Counted from the stretch's first letter, positions 46,297-57,428 are shown. The stretch is DNA of 64,000 bases from Pseudogymnoascus destructans (GCF_001641265.1 NW_020167528.1:1302001-1366000), one strand, 5' to 3'. A program made the numbers and translations. Notes: generated from the sequence alone by a model not told the origin.

Positions 46297-47440
46297 ATGC
46301 CGCCAAAGAAGCAAGAAAAGCAGGGCGGGGGCAAGAAGCCTTCGGCCACGAAGATGGTGGAGGACAGGACCTTCGGAATGAAAAACAAGAAGGGAGCCCA
46401 GACACAAAGGCAAATCGCACAAATGACGCAGTCTGCAAAGGCTGGCGGAACCCCAGAAGAAAAGAAGAAGGCGGCAGAGAAAGCCCAGGCGGAGAGGGAC
46501 AAGGCTGCCTCTCTGGCGGCGCAGAAAGAGACAATGGAGTTGTTCAAGCCTGTGCAAGTCCAGAAAGTGGCATTTGGCGTGGATCCCAAGACTGTTCTGT
46601 GCCAGTTCTACAAGAAGGGACATTGCGAAAAGGGAAAAAAGTGCAAATTCTCGCACGACTTAGCTGTGGAGCGTAAGACGGAGAAGAAAGATTTATATCA
46701 AGATTCGCGAGAGGAGGAAGAGAAGGCAAAGAAGGAGGAGACTTCAGCAGATTGGGACGAGGAGAAGCTGAAATCCGTCGTTTTATCGAAGAAGGGCAAC
46801 CAGAAGACGACGACTGATAAGGTCTGCAAGTTCTTTATCGAGGCAATCGAGGAAGGCAAATACGGTTGGTTCTGGAATTGCCCGAATGGAGAGAAGTGCA
46901 TGTACCAACACAAATTGCCACCTGGGTATGCACGCACACAAGTTAATCCACATATTGAGCACGAGCTAACCATTTTTCAGATTTATATTGAAGACCAAGG
47001 AGCAACGCGCAGCTGAAAAGGCTCTTATGGATAAATCTCCGCTCAAGACCCTTACACTCGAGGATTTCTTAGAAAGCGAACGACATAAGCTGACCGGAAA
47101 GCTGACACCCGTTACACCTGAATCATTCGCCAAGTGGAAGTCGGAGCGCATGGACAAGAAGCAGGCAGAGCAGCAGGCACGCGAACAGAAGGAGGCAACC
47201 GGTCGTGCTATGTTCGAGAAGGGTGACTGGAATAAGGATATTGATGAGGATGAGGGAGGCGATGATGATGACGCATGGAACTTGGAGAAGCTGCGCCTGG
47301 AGACCGAGGCTATAAGAGCGAGGAAAGAGGCTAATCGGATAGAGGCTGCAGGCGGCCCATCAGTAAGCCGGCTGGTGGACGAAGGATCGAATGACACCGG
47401 CGATGGCTCAGATGAGGAGGTTGAACCGTCAGCAAATTAA
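46297..47440 (+). CDS. TMA46: TMA46/DFRP1 (ZC3H15), CCCH protein that partners the Rbg1 GTPase
   Basis: Two exons (46297-46925, 46981-47440), 362 residues. The Lys-rich start MPPKKQEKQGGGKK and EDRTFGMKNKKGAQTQ are the family signature. Two CCCH fingers follow: C-x7-C-x5-C-x3-H (CQFYKKGHCEKGKKCKFSH, near residue 101) and a longer one around residues 175-205, starting CKFFIEAIEEGKYGWFWNC. The intron falls right after LPPG, and exon 2 resumes with FILKTKEQRA. The second half (LTLEDFLESERHKL, TPVTPESFAKWK) is the DFRP domain. That domain binds and stabilises the developmentally regulated GTPase Rbg1/DRG1 on translating ribosomes. The acidic C-terminus is usual. Identification is firm. Confidence 0.92.
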
Positions 47441-47965
47441 AAGTGATTTTCTGCGCGAGGTGTAAAGAAGTGGGTTATGGGACGGGTTTGTCTTGGGTTT
47501 AATGGCTTCGACAGGAATTATGGTCATGATAGGATGGATCATTGGCCTTGTTGAACCTCTCAAGCGATAGGCCAGCGAGGCCAGCATTGACGCTCATTCA
47601 CATAGATGAAATGATGATGTACTTGTGGAGAGCCAAATGCTCTTTGTACACTACGCATATACTTTGTCTCTTTCTAAATATATGCATGTGAGACTCAAAA
47701 TGCACCGAGGTTTTAATACTACGACGAGATCACTTGTTCAAAATAGTGTATTGAACTAAGTACAGTAATAAACAAACTCCAAGCCTCAATAGGGCCACCA
47801 TAGAACATTTATTCGCAGATCCACCTCAAAAGCATTGTGCAGTACAATATAAGCGCTGGGCACTGAAGTGCCAATATTCCTTGTGTAGAACCAAGTCCCA
47901 AATGAAAATCCAAAACGCAACAATTCAAAAATCAAATCATATCTTGCTATCCAATCTGTTGTCCC
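47441..47965. other. Convergent 3' region
   Basis: 525 bp between TMA46 and the repeat-protein gene; no gene was seen. Confidence 0.4.
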
Positions 47966-49846
47966 CTAATACACTGGATTTCCGTCGGCGGTCCAGTACG
48001 GCTTGCGCCCATTCGGAACTCTTGGCTGGCCCCAGACGCCGTTCTGCCAGTAGTCGGTCTTCCAGCCATCACCCTGATCAAACCCCGTTTCGGCGACAAT
48101 ATCCTTCGGATGGCGAGTTTCGGGCCATTCGTGGCCGGGCTCCCGCTTCGGGGGTTCGATGTCTTCAACGCCACGTTGTGCCCAGTAAAGAGAGTGTCTC
48201 GGCTTGCCGAGCTTTTTGAACAGATCCTCGGACCACGCCTTATCTTGCTCAAAGGGAGACGGAGTTTTGAACGGATCTTTCAAGTAGTCGAAATGCTCCG
48301 AAGCGTATTCCTCGATATTAGAAACGGGTTTGGATTTGGCTTTGGGGTTGGCGAGGGCGGGAACGTGGGGATTCTTCGCTCTGGCATCTGCCTCCCTGGC
48401 CTTTCTCCCCCATACCTGCTTCTTCCAGGCCTCGGAAGGTTCCTCAAAGTCGCTGGTATCCTCCTCAAAGCAGCTGGTGATATTTACTGCAGTCCTGTTG
48501 ATGGTGTTGTTAAATATGGTCCCATTGATGGTGTTGTTAAAGGCAGTTCCATTGATGGTGGTGTTAAAGCCAGTCACATTGAAGTATAGCGGTCTGGCAC
48601 AAGGATAAGGAGGTCCCGCAAGCCGACCCGGACGGCGGCTGTTTCTGTCACCAGGCGTTGCAGGGATATACCTAGAATCCTCGTGATCCGAAGACTCGGG
48701 ATAATAGTCCGAGGGAATAGGAAGGTCCACTGGCATTTCCTCGAGGTCATCAAACTCTTCATAATCATAATCCGACCGAATAGGAAGGTCCACTGGCATT
48801 TCCTCGAGGTCATCAAACTCTTCATAATCATAATCCGACCGAATAGGAAGGTCCACTGGCATTTCCTCGAGGTCATCAAACTCTTCATAATCATAATCCG
48901 ACCGAATAGGAAGGTCCAGTGGCATTTCCTCGAGGTCATCAAACTCTTCATAATCATAATCCGAGGGAATAGGAAGGTCCAGTGGCATTTCCTCGAGCTC
49001 ATCAAACTCATCAGGATAATAATCCGAGGAGATAGGAAGCTCCACTGGAATTTCTAGACCATCAGACTCTTTTCGCTTTTCGCGCTTCGCATTGATGGGA
49101 GTGCCAATCTCAGGACCCAAGTAGTGGTCATTCGGGCGAGGTCTGTCTGTGTTGTCGATGGCTCTCGCATCAATGGGGGTGCCAATTTTCGGAGGTAGGA
49201 GATGTCCATTCGGGCGCGAAATACTTTCGGTATAATCGATGGCTCTCGCATTGATAGGAGTGCCAGTCTTTGGACCCGGGTGGTGATCATCTGGATAGGG
49301 ACGGGTTTCGGTGTTATCGATGGCTCTCGCATCAATTGGGGTGCCAATCTTCGGGGGGAGAAGATGCCCATTCGGGTGCGGAAGGCCTCCAGTGTTGTCG
49401 GTGGCTCTTGCATTAATGGGAGTGCCAATCTTTGGGCCCAAGTGATGGTCATCCGGGCGGGGTCTTTCCGTGTTGTCGGCGGTTCTCACTTCCTGACGGA
49501 AACCTCTCGAATGGACCTTCCGGCCACCCTCAAAGAGTTCAAAGTGCCCATGCTCCTTCCCATTAGTGGGATCTGCAAATGGGCGGTAGGAATGAACAAT
49601 GATTTCTTCTTTGGGGGTAGCTAATTTCTTGTCACGGGACCCCATCATTCTTTTCAAGCCTTCGTCGGTCACCCCGTCGGCGAAGTGGTGGGGTGAAGTA
49701 TGTTCGGCCGGCATGGGGCGGCCAGCAAACTGCGGAGGAGAGAACGTATCGGGGTTGAGAACGATTTTGGCATCTGGAGTCGCAACCGGAAGAGCACCGA
49801 TCAGAGCTGGTGCGACGAGCACCGCTGCAATGAGCTTGGAACGCAT
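47966..49846 (-). CDS. Secreted protein made of three different tandem repeats
   Basis: A single exon of 626 residues with a signal peptide (MRSKLIAAVLVAPALIGALP). Residues about 122-250 hold five units of 26-27 residues that alternate between two types, DDHHLGPKIGTPINAR and NGHLLPPKIGTPIDAR. They end in KREKR, a possible Kex2 site near residue 253. Residues about 270-375 hold five near-identical 21-residue acidic units (EFDDLEEMPVDLPIRSDYDYE; the DNA unit is 63 bp). Residues about 419-459 hold a third repeat of N-glycosylation sequons (INGTAFNNT). The C-terminal 150 residues are non-repetitive, with Trp/Pro/Tyr-rich ends (WTADGNPVY). I do not recognise the family. It is presumably a cell-wall, surface or apoplastic protein. 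The Kex2-type dibasic site occurs once, not in each repeat, which argues against a peptide precursor. Confidence 0.75.
   Translation of the reverse strand: MRSKLIAAVLVAPALIGALPVATPDAKIVLNPDTFSPPQFAGRPMPAEHTSPHHFADGVTDEGLKRMMGSRDKKLATPKEEIIVHSYRPFADPTNGKEHGHFELFEGGRKVHSRGFRQEVRTADNTERPRPDDHHLGPKIGTPINARATDNTGGLPHPNGHLLPPKIGTPIDARAIDNTETRPYPDDHHPGPKTGTPINARAIDYTESISRPNGHLLPPKIGTPIDARAIDNTDRPRPNDHYLGPEIGTPINAKREKRKESDGLEIPVELPISSDYYPDEFDELEEMPLDLPIPSDYDYEEFDDLEEMPLDLPIRSDYDYEEFDDLEEMPVDLPIRSDYDYEEFDDLEEMPVDLPIRSDYDYEEFDDLEEMPVDLPIPSDYYPESSDHEDSRYIPATPGDRNSRRPGRLAGPPYPCARPLYFNVTGFNTTINGTAFNNTINGTIFNNTINRTAVNITSCFEEDTSDFEEPSEAWKKQVWGRKAREADARAKNPHVPALANPKAKSKPVSNIEEYASEHFDYLKDPFKTPSPFEQDKAWSEDLFKKLGKPRHSLYWAQRGVEDIEPPKREPGHEWPETRHPKDIVAETGFDQGDGWKTDYWQNGVWGQPRVPNGRKPYWTADGNPVY
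48721..49035. repeat. Five 63-bp in-frame tandem repeats
   Basis: Units starting GAAGGTCCACTGGCATTTCC at 48721, 48784, 48847, 48910 and 48973, differing at a few bases; a diverged sixth follows. All lie inside the secreted-protein gene and keep its frame. Confidence 0.95.
49085..49485. repeat. Five 78-81-bp in-frame repeats, two alternating types
   Basis: Units marked by GGGGTGCCAAT or GGAGTGCCA, alternating between GATGGTCATC/GGTGATCATC-type and AGATGCCCATTC-type versions. The pattern suggests duplication of a two-unit block. They lie inside the secreted-protein gene. Confidence 0.85.
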
Positions 49847-50350
49847 GGTTACAAAACCGTCGGTCTTGGCCGGGTGTATAAGCTGGAAGCTAGGCTTGCA
49901 GTATTGTGACTACTCTATCCAAGAGAATATGATAGGAGGAGTGCTGGGCAGAGGATTTCCAAAAGTTTGAACCAAGGTGAGGATGTGATAATTTTTGGAG
50001 AGAGAGAAAAGGAAAGGAAGGAAAGAAGGAAAGAAGGGACGAATACATACACCTCTTCCAGACCATATGCAAATACGTCCATATGAAAATGCACCCTTAT
50101 GAGTATTCACCTACCGCTAGAAGCTTCACTAGAGGGTCGATGTGGGAACGGTGCCAGCTAGCCTCCAAATTGGCTTCGCCGGCGTCGAGCTATTTCGGGT
50201 AGCGCAATCCGATATGGCAGCACAAAAAATGTAATACTGTCGAACTTGAAGGCAGCACTGGAGACAAATAAACTGAAATAAATGCACCCAGCTCCGAGAT
50301 AAACGCCATGAAGCCCGCTCTAACATATAACATCGGCCAGAGTTCCAGTA
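49847..50350. other. Upstream flank of the secreted-protein gene
   Basis: 504 bp with an A/G-rich tract (GAAAGGAAGGAAAGAAGGAA type) at about 50000-50040. No gene was seen. Confidence 0.4.
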
Positions 50351-51093
50351 TTAACTCTTCAGTGCTTCTAGCCGGCCTCTCATTTGGCTGAGCATCTCCT
50401 CTGCATCTTCCTCCTCCTCTTCTTCTTCTACAGGTTCGTTTGGCGCCGCCTCCACTGGCGTGGCACCAACCTTTCCCATTTTGTCCTTCAAGATCTCGCC
50501 CAGAACCTTGTCGACTTCGCTCTCCGCCTCCTCCTCATCCTCTTCGTCCAGGCTAAGCTCCGGTAGCATATCCACACTCATCTCCTCGATGACTCCTGCC
50601 TTCACTAGCTCCCGGCTAAGCTCCTGCATGGTGCCCATCAATTCTGGTAACCTGATAAGATGATTCACATCCTTCATTATCCCTGTGCTAGCGCGTAAAC
50701 TCCCCTCGATCTTCTTTGTCGCAAAGGCCTCCGATACCTGCATCGACACACTCTGCAATTGTGCCTTGCTCGTAATCAGCCGACTCGTAGTTTTCCTCGC
50801 CCGTATCAGTTCCCGCGCAAAGACCCTCGTCTCGGCGCTCGCCTGCTTCGCCTGTGCAGGGTTGCGCTGCGCGCGCCGCGACGCTTGGCGGATGAGGTCT
50901 TTTGTCTTATTCTCGACAGTCTTGAGTTGCGCAATGTCGCGATCGAGTTTACGGGTGTTCGCGCGGATGAGCTGGTTGCATTTGCGGACCTGTAAGGTGT
51001 CAGACAGTCTGTCATTTGGTTCGATGATTGTGGGGTGGTACCTACCTGGGCCTGCGGGTCCGGCTTGAAGAAGACAGACCTGATGGTCTCCAT
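50351..51093 (-). CDS. VPS24: VPS24 (CHMP3), ESCRT-III subunit
   Basis: Two exons, 51093-51046 (METIRSVFFKPDPQAQ) and 50989-50351, give 228 residues (yeast 224). The FFKPDP-x-Q-V/KRKCNQLIR start is specific for Vps24. The Snf7-type helical core follows (SVSMQVSEAFATKKIEGSL, VNHLIRLPELMGTMQELSRE), then an acidic tail. The last residues EEMLSQMRGRLEALKS form a MIM1 motif, which recruits the Vps4 ATPase. The protein acts on endosomes with Snf7 and Vps2 in intralumenal vesicle formation. A shorter reading from an ATG at 51130 in another frame is only a shadow of the intron region. Identification is certain. Confidence 0.93.
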
Positions 51094-51671
51094 CGTGAAG
51101 AACGGCCGCTGGGTCGTCGCCAGATATCACTCTAATTGCTGATAGAGCTTGTTCATGCGCGGTTGTGTGGATGATTGCGGCGGCGACTTTGGTGAGTTGC
51201 CTTGATTGACAGTGTTCGAGGTCACTTGAGGCTCAACCATCGCCAATCAGTGACGTGTGGTAGCTTTTAATAGCGAACTGGGTGGGGTCATGATTAAAGT
51301 TGAATCAGTCCTACAGGCACGACTTAAATAAATCGTAAATAAATTGAAAACAATCTAACATGATACGGAATAAATAAACGGAACACGATAATATAAATAA
51401 TTATTTAATTGTGAATGTCCAATTGACCTGTTGTTGTAACCTGATTTCTAAACTTGGGGAGCCTTGTGGGCAATTCTCCAAGATTCGTTGGCCTTCTTTA
51501 TTTCTCCACCTCAGCCTCGTCTGGCGTCAAGCGCCGCACAACCTCAAATCGTCTCGGAAGCGACTTTCTGGTCTCTCTACAAACAGACGAAGCATCTGAA
51601 TTCCATCTCAACGACACATAAGCTGAATACAAGAAGCTCATATTTTTGACTTCAATTCTACTTATTATATA
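51094..51671. promoter_or_regulatory. Divergent promoter region VPS24 / SBA1
   Basis: 578 bp, A/T-rich at 51300-51410. No heat-shock element was confidently identified, although SBA1 relatives are often heat-inducible. Confidence 0.35.
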
Positions 51672-52623
51672 ATGTCTGCCACTACAGTTACCCCAGAGAG
51701 TGAGTCCACCTCCTCCAATGGCTGGTTGAAGACTCAAGGCTACATCGACGATGCGCCTCTATCAGGTCGCGGTCGTGCCACAATCCCATCGCAGATTAAG
51801 GTCACATCAAGAGCAATCACTAACAATTCACAGTCCTCTGGGCCCAGCGCTCAAACGCAACCGAGCCAGAGAAGAACTACATCTACCTCACCATCTCCGT
51901 GCCCGACTGCAAGAAGGAAGACCTCAAGCTTGACCTCAAGCCCACCGGCCTCACCTTCAGCGGCAAGTCCGACAGCCTGAAGAAGTCGTACCACGTTGAG
52001 CTTGAGCTCTTCGCCGAGATCGATGTCGATAACAGCAAGATCAACCACACCTCCAAGAACATCGAGCTGGTTCTCAGGAAGAAGGAGGCCAAGGAGGAGT
52101 TCTGGCCAAGACTCCTGAAGGATTCGAAGAAGGTCCACTACGTGAAGACTGACTTCGACAAGGTACGCCTTCCATGCAACAATGGCGGTGAATAGATGCT
52201 GACATTAGTAGTGGGTTGATGAGGATGAGCAAGAGGAGGCACCAGAGGAGGACCTCGGAGGAATGGGCGGCATGCCACCAGGTAAGCAATCTTGACCGTC
52301 GTATCACACATCACACCTAACAAATCATAGGAGGCATGGGCGGTATGGGCGGTATGGGCGGTATGGGCGGTATGGGCGGTATGGGTGGAGGAGGAATGGG
52401 TGGCATGGACATGGCCTCCATGATGGGCGGCATGGGTGGTGCCGGCGGTGACTTTGGCGGCATTGATTTCTCCAAGCTCGGCGCAATGGGAGGAGCAGGA
52501 GGAATGGGAGGACTTGGAGATATGGATGATGAGGGAGAGGATGATGATGAGCTCCCCGCGCTCGAGGAGCAGGACGGAGGTGACAAGGCAAAATCCTCCG
52601 ACAAGATTGAGGAGATAAACTAA
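51672..52623 (+). CDS. SBA1: SBA1/p23 Hsp90 co-chaperone (Wos2-like) with GGM-repeat tail
   Basis: Four exons (51672-51699, 51834-52162, 52212-52281, 52331-52623) give 239 residues. The CS domain covers about residues 10-118: LWAQRSNATEPEKNYIYLTI, KKEDLKLDLKPTGLTFSGKS, and the p23 signature EFWPRLLKDSKKVHYVKTDFDKWVDEDE. The intron sits just before WVDED. A Gly-Gly-Met-rich tail follows (a 9-bp ATGGGCGGT unit repeated about six times at 52336-52390), ending in an acidic stretch. The protein binds the ATP-bound Hsp90 dimer and slows its ATPase. Such GGM tails are usual in fungal p23. Identification is firm. Confidence 0.93.
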
Positions 52624-53627
52624 GCGCATATGGGGTGTCGATAGACCGGCTGTGTCTGTGACGTGGGCTTAGGTTGGGGAGTATCAAAAAAGGGTTATTT
52701 GGCAGCAGAAATTAAAATGGCATTTCTTGTTGAATATTTCCACTACATATCGGACTGGGTCTCACGTGTTGTTTGACAATGTGATTTTCACTTGCGTAAT
52801 TTTGAATCCAACGAGGCGTTGGGAGTCCAAATCTCGTTTGCATTTCCTTTGTGCATTTTACATATAGTCCTTGCTAGAGTATGCGGACAGTAACTACACT
52901 TATCATTTCCGTGTCTATTTTCATTTATTATTGCCCCCCAGTGTCCCCACCCCTCCAATGCCTCACCTCCCGGATATTCTCACTTGTGCCATTACTTGGA
53001 TTATTTATTTTAAGCAGTTAAGAGCAGAGAATAGACATTGTTGTAGTAATATACATGTTGGCGATTCTGCATGAGGTAATCGGGGGGTCTGCAACAGGGA
53101 AAGCGTTGCCAAGCCTACGTGGCCCCCTCGCTGCTTGAACGCATCATACCCGCCGGCGGGCAAGTTTTCAGTCGGCAAGGGGTTTAGATTATTCCTGGGC
53201 AACGTCTCAAAGACTTTCGCCTTCGCAAACTGTGCCCCGAACCGCCCCTGCTACGAAGGACGCACGAGGAGGTTGACCAACGGCTTCTCGAGAAGCTCAC
53301 ATGGTGAGTCTACTAGGACGTGGAAGGGTTTCACGAGCGATACTTCGAGGACAAGTCGTTGACGAGTTCGGCTGGCTACCCACTCTAAGTAACAGTCCGT
53401 CGAAGGACTGGTTGGAACAATCGGGAGGTCATGAAGCTGAAGTTCATCGCTTTAGTTCAGAATTCCGAGATTTTGATGGGTTATTTTATCTAAGAGCTAA
53501 AGTCACGATATATATTTTGTCATATAGCCTGGTATATTTTGGGATATTTTGGGCTAGATGGGCTATATAATCCTTCACCGCATGTAAAAGCATGTAAATC
53601 CGATCTATACTATTCTACAAGCCCTTA
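52624..53627. other. Convergent 3' region
   Basis: 1 kb, A/T-rich near 53500-53600, with small non-conserved ORFs; no gene identified. Confidence 0.35.
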
Positions 53628-54180
53628 TTAATTGGCTTGAGGATCGAATCTTCTTGAAATCTCCTTTCTCTCTGCTTTACCCCTCACAAGTTCGTCGTAC
53701 ATCTTGGGGCCGAATGTTTTCTTGTATTCCTCATCTGTGTAGCGGATCTACATAAGTTCAGTTGAAAATTAGTGAAGAACACGAAGGAAGGTTTCTTACG
53801 CGTTGAGGTCTGTCGGCTGGGTTGAATTGAAACCGCTCTTCCAGCGTTTTAAGGATGGACGCTGGTAATTGAGTAAGGACACTATTCTGTCAGCTACGAC
53901 CAAGGGCCTTTGTATCTTTCACTGCTTACAGCGCTTCTCCACTCCATCTGAAAAATGAGGTAGTGTAGTCCTCACTATCCACGGGACCATTATCAACAAG
54001 TAGGTTACACCGTACACCGTACGTAAATTCATCCTCTAATGTTATGCGGTCGCCGAGAGCCTCATTGAAGTCTCGACCCCAAACCTTCTGACAGGCTTGG
54101 TTGGCTAGTAGCGTAGCTTTCTCATTATCCGGACCAGGCACCTTATGCGATCTGCATGTAATGAGAATACGGTGTGCCAT
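53628..54180 (-). CDS. Conserved-looking 150-residue protein, function unknown
   Basis: Three exons, 54180-53930, 53881-53800 and 53747-53628, join in phase to 150 codons plus TAA. The start MAHRILITCRSHKVPGPDNE is in good context (AACCATGGCA). Notable segments are QACQKVWGRDFNEALGDRIT, DYTTSFFRWSGEAL, ERFQFNPADRPQRIRYTDEE and FGPKMYDELVRGKAERKE. Codon-level sense across two introns supports a real gene. It has no signal peptide or membrane segment. The small mixed alpha/beta size would fit a cytosolic or mitochondrial accessory protein, but I do not recognise it. For exon 2 I used acceptor AATAG, five bases after the first AG, because it keeps the frame. Confidence 0.55.
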
Positions 54181-55723
54181 GGTTGTTATCCCAATTGAAT
54201 TGATGAGTATGTCAAAGATAGTTCGAATTTGAAGGGCAGAAGTGGCTTTAATATTTGAAAGTCGCGGAAGCCTATTTTGTCCTAGTCTACCTGCCATGTG
54301 TGCATATCCTTTCCCAATCACCGGCGACTATATTCCCACTTCCCATATCACTGAGACTCCGGGGTGCCCAATGAGCAGTCTCCACATTTGGTGTGATTGA
54401 CGTAGTTGTCCTCAGTTTTGTCCGGACAATTGTCGCCTAGATTGCTGGGGCTACATACAGTAGACCCAACCACCTGGTAAAATGCAGCCGCAAACGGTAT
54501 AAGCAGTATACGAATGTGTGCACATCTTTGCTAATCCTGTTAGTTAAAGCAATATTATTTCGATTTAAACACTTGCCGTTGCAGAGTTCCGATGACTTAT
54601 ACAGAAAGCAGATGAGGTGCGTAAAAGTAAGTTATTGAGTAAGCTGTCGAGACTGATGTATCACTAGCTCCGCTGTTGCGCCTTGACTGTATGCTTGCTT
54701 TTGATCGAGAACCAAGGGAGAGGAATGCAGTTTCGATTGTTGACAGAGGAGAACCGATACTTTCATGGGGAACCGCCTTATATATACTCTAGTGGGGATT
54801 TACCACCAACTCTCCGAAAATGGGATGGACAGGCAGCATTAGCATTGTTGGATGGTTCAGTCATTGCGCGAGGCACCGCCATTTTTGATTTGGCGGTCGG
54901 GGAGCCAGCCGTCCGTGTTTTTTGTCCTCCACCCAAAACTTGATAATAATTGAGAGGTGACTGAATAAATGCCTTAGGCACGATAATAGTTAAGTATCGG
55001 GCAAGCAACGTTCTTCAATACGTATATGTTTCGACCTTCGATGCGGCTAAATAATGCCTACGGCATCAAGTCATAAAGTAATTCCCATGGCGTTTGCACG
55101 CTTCGTTCCGTCGCCTGACGCAACCCCACCGCGGTAACCAGCTTTACCCGAAAATATGGGTACTAGGTACTGGAACCTTGGTGGTTAATATCGGCGTGGG
55201 AAAAGACACACGAACAATATTTGCACCTAAGGCCACAACGTAGGAACGGGGCCATATCAGGCAACAAGCGTTTTCTGCCCAAGCGCTTCGGCTAGCTTAC
55301 GAAACCGCCGACTCCATCAGAACATCACGACTGATGGATACGACCATAGCTTGCAAGATACTGTAGATATCACGGAAGCCTTTGCCAGCGAGTTCATATT
55401 GCGCAAAAGGAACGTCCACTCATGCCCATAAGTCGAGTTTTACAACTGCACTTGCGACCTTGGCTGGAAGCGTGAACCACCATAACGGAAACCATTACTC
55501 GGTGGTTTGTCCACCTATGTAATGGTGGGTGCACCAGATGTGAGAATCTAGCCACCCAAGGAAGGGATGATTTTACTAAGACAACACACTGTCTTAGGAA
55601 ACAGAGCCAAAGGGTCGTAGCTTAGACTATTCCACAACGCAGCAATCAGGTGTATGATGTAGTGGAGTGGTTTAGACAAGTTGTAACAAATGTTGAGTCT
55701 GAGAACTCAGGGATAAGTCAGAG
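54181..55723. other. Long intergenic region before the inverted repeat
   Basis: Contains an isolated 86-codon ORF at 54683-54943 without recognisable motifs. The rest shows no gene. It may include old transposon debris, given the neighbours. Confidence 0.3.
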
Positions 55724-57144
55724 GTTAGCACCTCTTTGACTTTTCAGAAACAAGGAGTAACAAGATCAATGCTTGGAAGCTTGGAAAAGACGTGGAAGTA
55801 TGTGATAGTCGATTTACTGTATTGTCTGCTTGCCCTTTCTTAAGGAAAGGGCAATCCTGTAGTTCTCTCATTTTCCAAGACTTTCCATGACTAACCAGGC
55901 TTGGTAACTGTAGTCGACGTAAGAGAACCCCATAGAACGATCTCCTAGGTTCCTAGCCTATAGGAAGTGAAAGGAGGTCCAAGGTCAGAGTACCCCTATA
56001 GACAAATTATGTCATAGACAAATTATGTCATAGACAAATTATGTCATAGACAAATTATGTCATAGACAAATTATGTCATAGACAAATTATGTCATAGACA
56101 AATTATGTCATAACTTAACCAATCTTGTGGGTAACTAAAGAGCGATGACATGTAATGAATCATAGAGGTTCGTAGGAGCTTTTAGAGCTATCGTTCATGC
56201 TCCTAGGCCTCTAGTTGGTAGAGATATGTCATGTGGTAGTATGAGTGATGTCATGTAATGAATCATAGAGGGTTGTAGAGATATGCTATGTGGTAATATC
56301 GGCCCAGTAACTAAGGAGCGATGACGTGTAATGAATCATAGATGGTTGTAGCAATCGTTGAGTAGTATTGCTCTTGTTGTTGGTGTGATAAGTGTCATAC
56401 TGACATTCGTTGCACTCAGTTTGCTATCAAACTCAAGAGCAAACTTGGAAATCTCCTCCTCAAACCTACAAGTCACTATACATATTTTGGCTTATCACAC
56501 CAACAACAAGAGCAATACTACTCAACGATTGCTACAACCATCTATGATTCATTACACGTCATCGCTCCTTAGTTACTGGGCCGATATTACCACATAGCAT
56601 ATCTCTACAACCCTCTATGATTCATTACATGACATCACTCATACTACCACATGACATATCTCTACCAACTAGAGGCCTAGGAGCATGAACGATAGCTCTA
56701 AAAGCTCCTACGAACCTCTATGATTCATTACATGTCATCGCTCTTTAGTTACCCACAAGATTGGTTAAGTTATGACATAATTTGTCTATGACATAATTTG
56801 TCTATGACATAATTTGTCTATGACATAATTTGTCTATGACATAATTTGTCTATAGGGGTACTCTGACCTTGGACCTCCTTTTACTTCCTATAGGCTACGA
56901 ACCTAAGAGATGGTTCTATGGGATTCTCTTACGTCGACTACAGTTACCAAGCCTGGTAAGTCATGGAAAGTCTTGGAAAATGAGAGAACTACACTCCTTT
57001 AGCATAAATAGGATTGCCCTTTCCTTAAGAAAGGGCAAGCAGACAATACAGTAAATCGACTATCACATACTTCCACGTCTTTTCCAAGCTTCCAAGCATT
57101 CATCTTGTTACTCCTTGTTTCTGAAAAGTCAGTGAGGTGTTAAC
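55724..57144. repeat. Large inverted repeat (arms about 660 bp, loop 98 bp)
   Basis: The left arm 55724-56392 is the reverse complement of the right arm 56491-57144, with few mismatches and indels. Landmarks are CTTATCACACCAACAACAAG at 56491 against its complement ending at 56392. The 16-bp tandem block is TAGACAAATTATGTCA x7 at 55999-56110 against x5 at 56773-56852. The pair AAGGAAAGGGCAATCCT / AGGATTGCCCTTTCCTT is also present. No long ORF crosses it. The right arm stops exactly where the retrotransposon LTR begins. Origin is unclear: a fold-back element, or two head-to-head copies of a repeat. Confidence 0.9.
55999..56110. repeat. Seven copies of a 16-bp unit
   Basis: Perfect tandem array of TAGACAAATTATGTCA in the left arm of the inverted repeat. 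The right arm has five copies (56773-56852). Confidence 0.97.
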
Positions 57145-57256
57145 TGTTACGACGGAACAAGAAGGCTGGCCAACTACAGGACAGGAAGGAGGGAGGTCGC
57201 ATGAGACCGGCCCTGGTACCTGGAGGGGCAGCGGGGAATAGTAGTTCCGAAAGTAT

Positions 57257-57428
57257 CACGTGACGGACTCGCAGGATGATGAGAAGAGTCCTAAGAGTCC
57301 AGGACTCCGAGGACTCGAGTGAGTTCCCAGGAGTCCACTAGGCACGTGATGGACTCGCAGGATGATGAGAAGAGTCCTAAGAGTCCAGGACTCCGAGGAC
57401 TCGAGTGAGTTCCCAAGAGTCCACTAGG
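57257..57428 (+). repeat. 86-bp tandem duplication inside the LTR (U3)
   Basis: Two copies beginning CACGTGACGGACTCGCAGG and CACGTGATGGACTCGCAGG, just upstream of the TATA box. This is an enhancer-like arrangement. The same pair is in the 3' LTR. Confidence 0.9.

Noticed and set aside
48721..49480. CRISPR array, or ribosomal peptide (dikaritin/Kex2-repeat) precursor
   Set aside because: Repeats are contiguous, in frame and coding. Only one dibasic site is present instead of one per repeat, so a peptide-precursor reading is weak.
53135..53570. Plus-strand ORFs after SBA1
   Set aside because: Short, overlapping and unsupported; A/T-rich flank.
56358..57054. Short ORFs in the inverted repeat
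   Set aside because: They use palindromic non-coding sequence; no motif, and the two arms would encode unrelated peptides.
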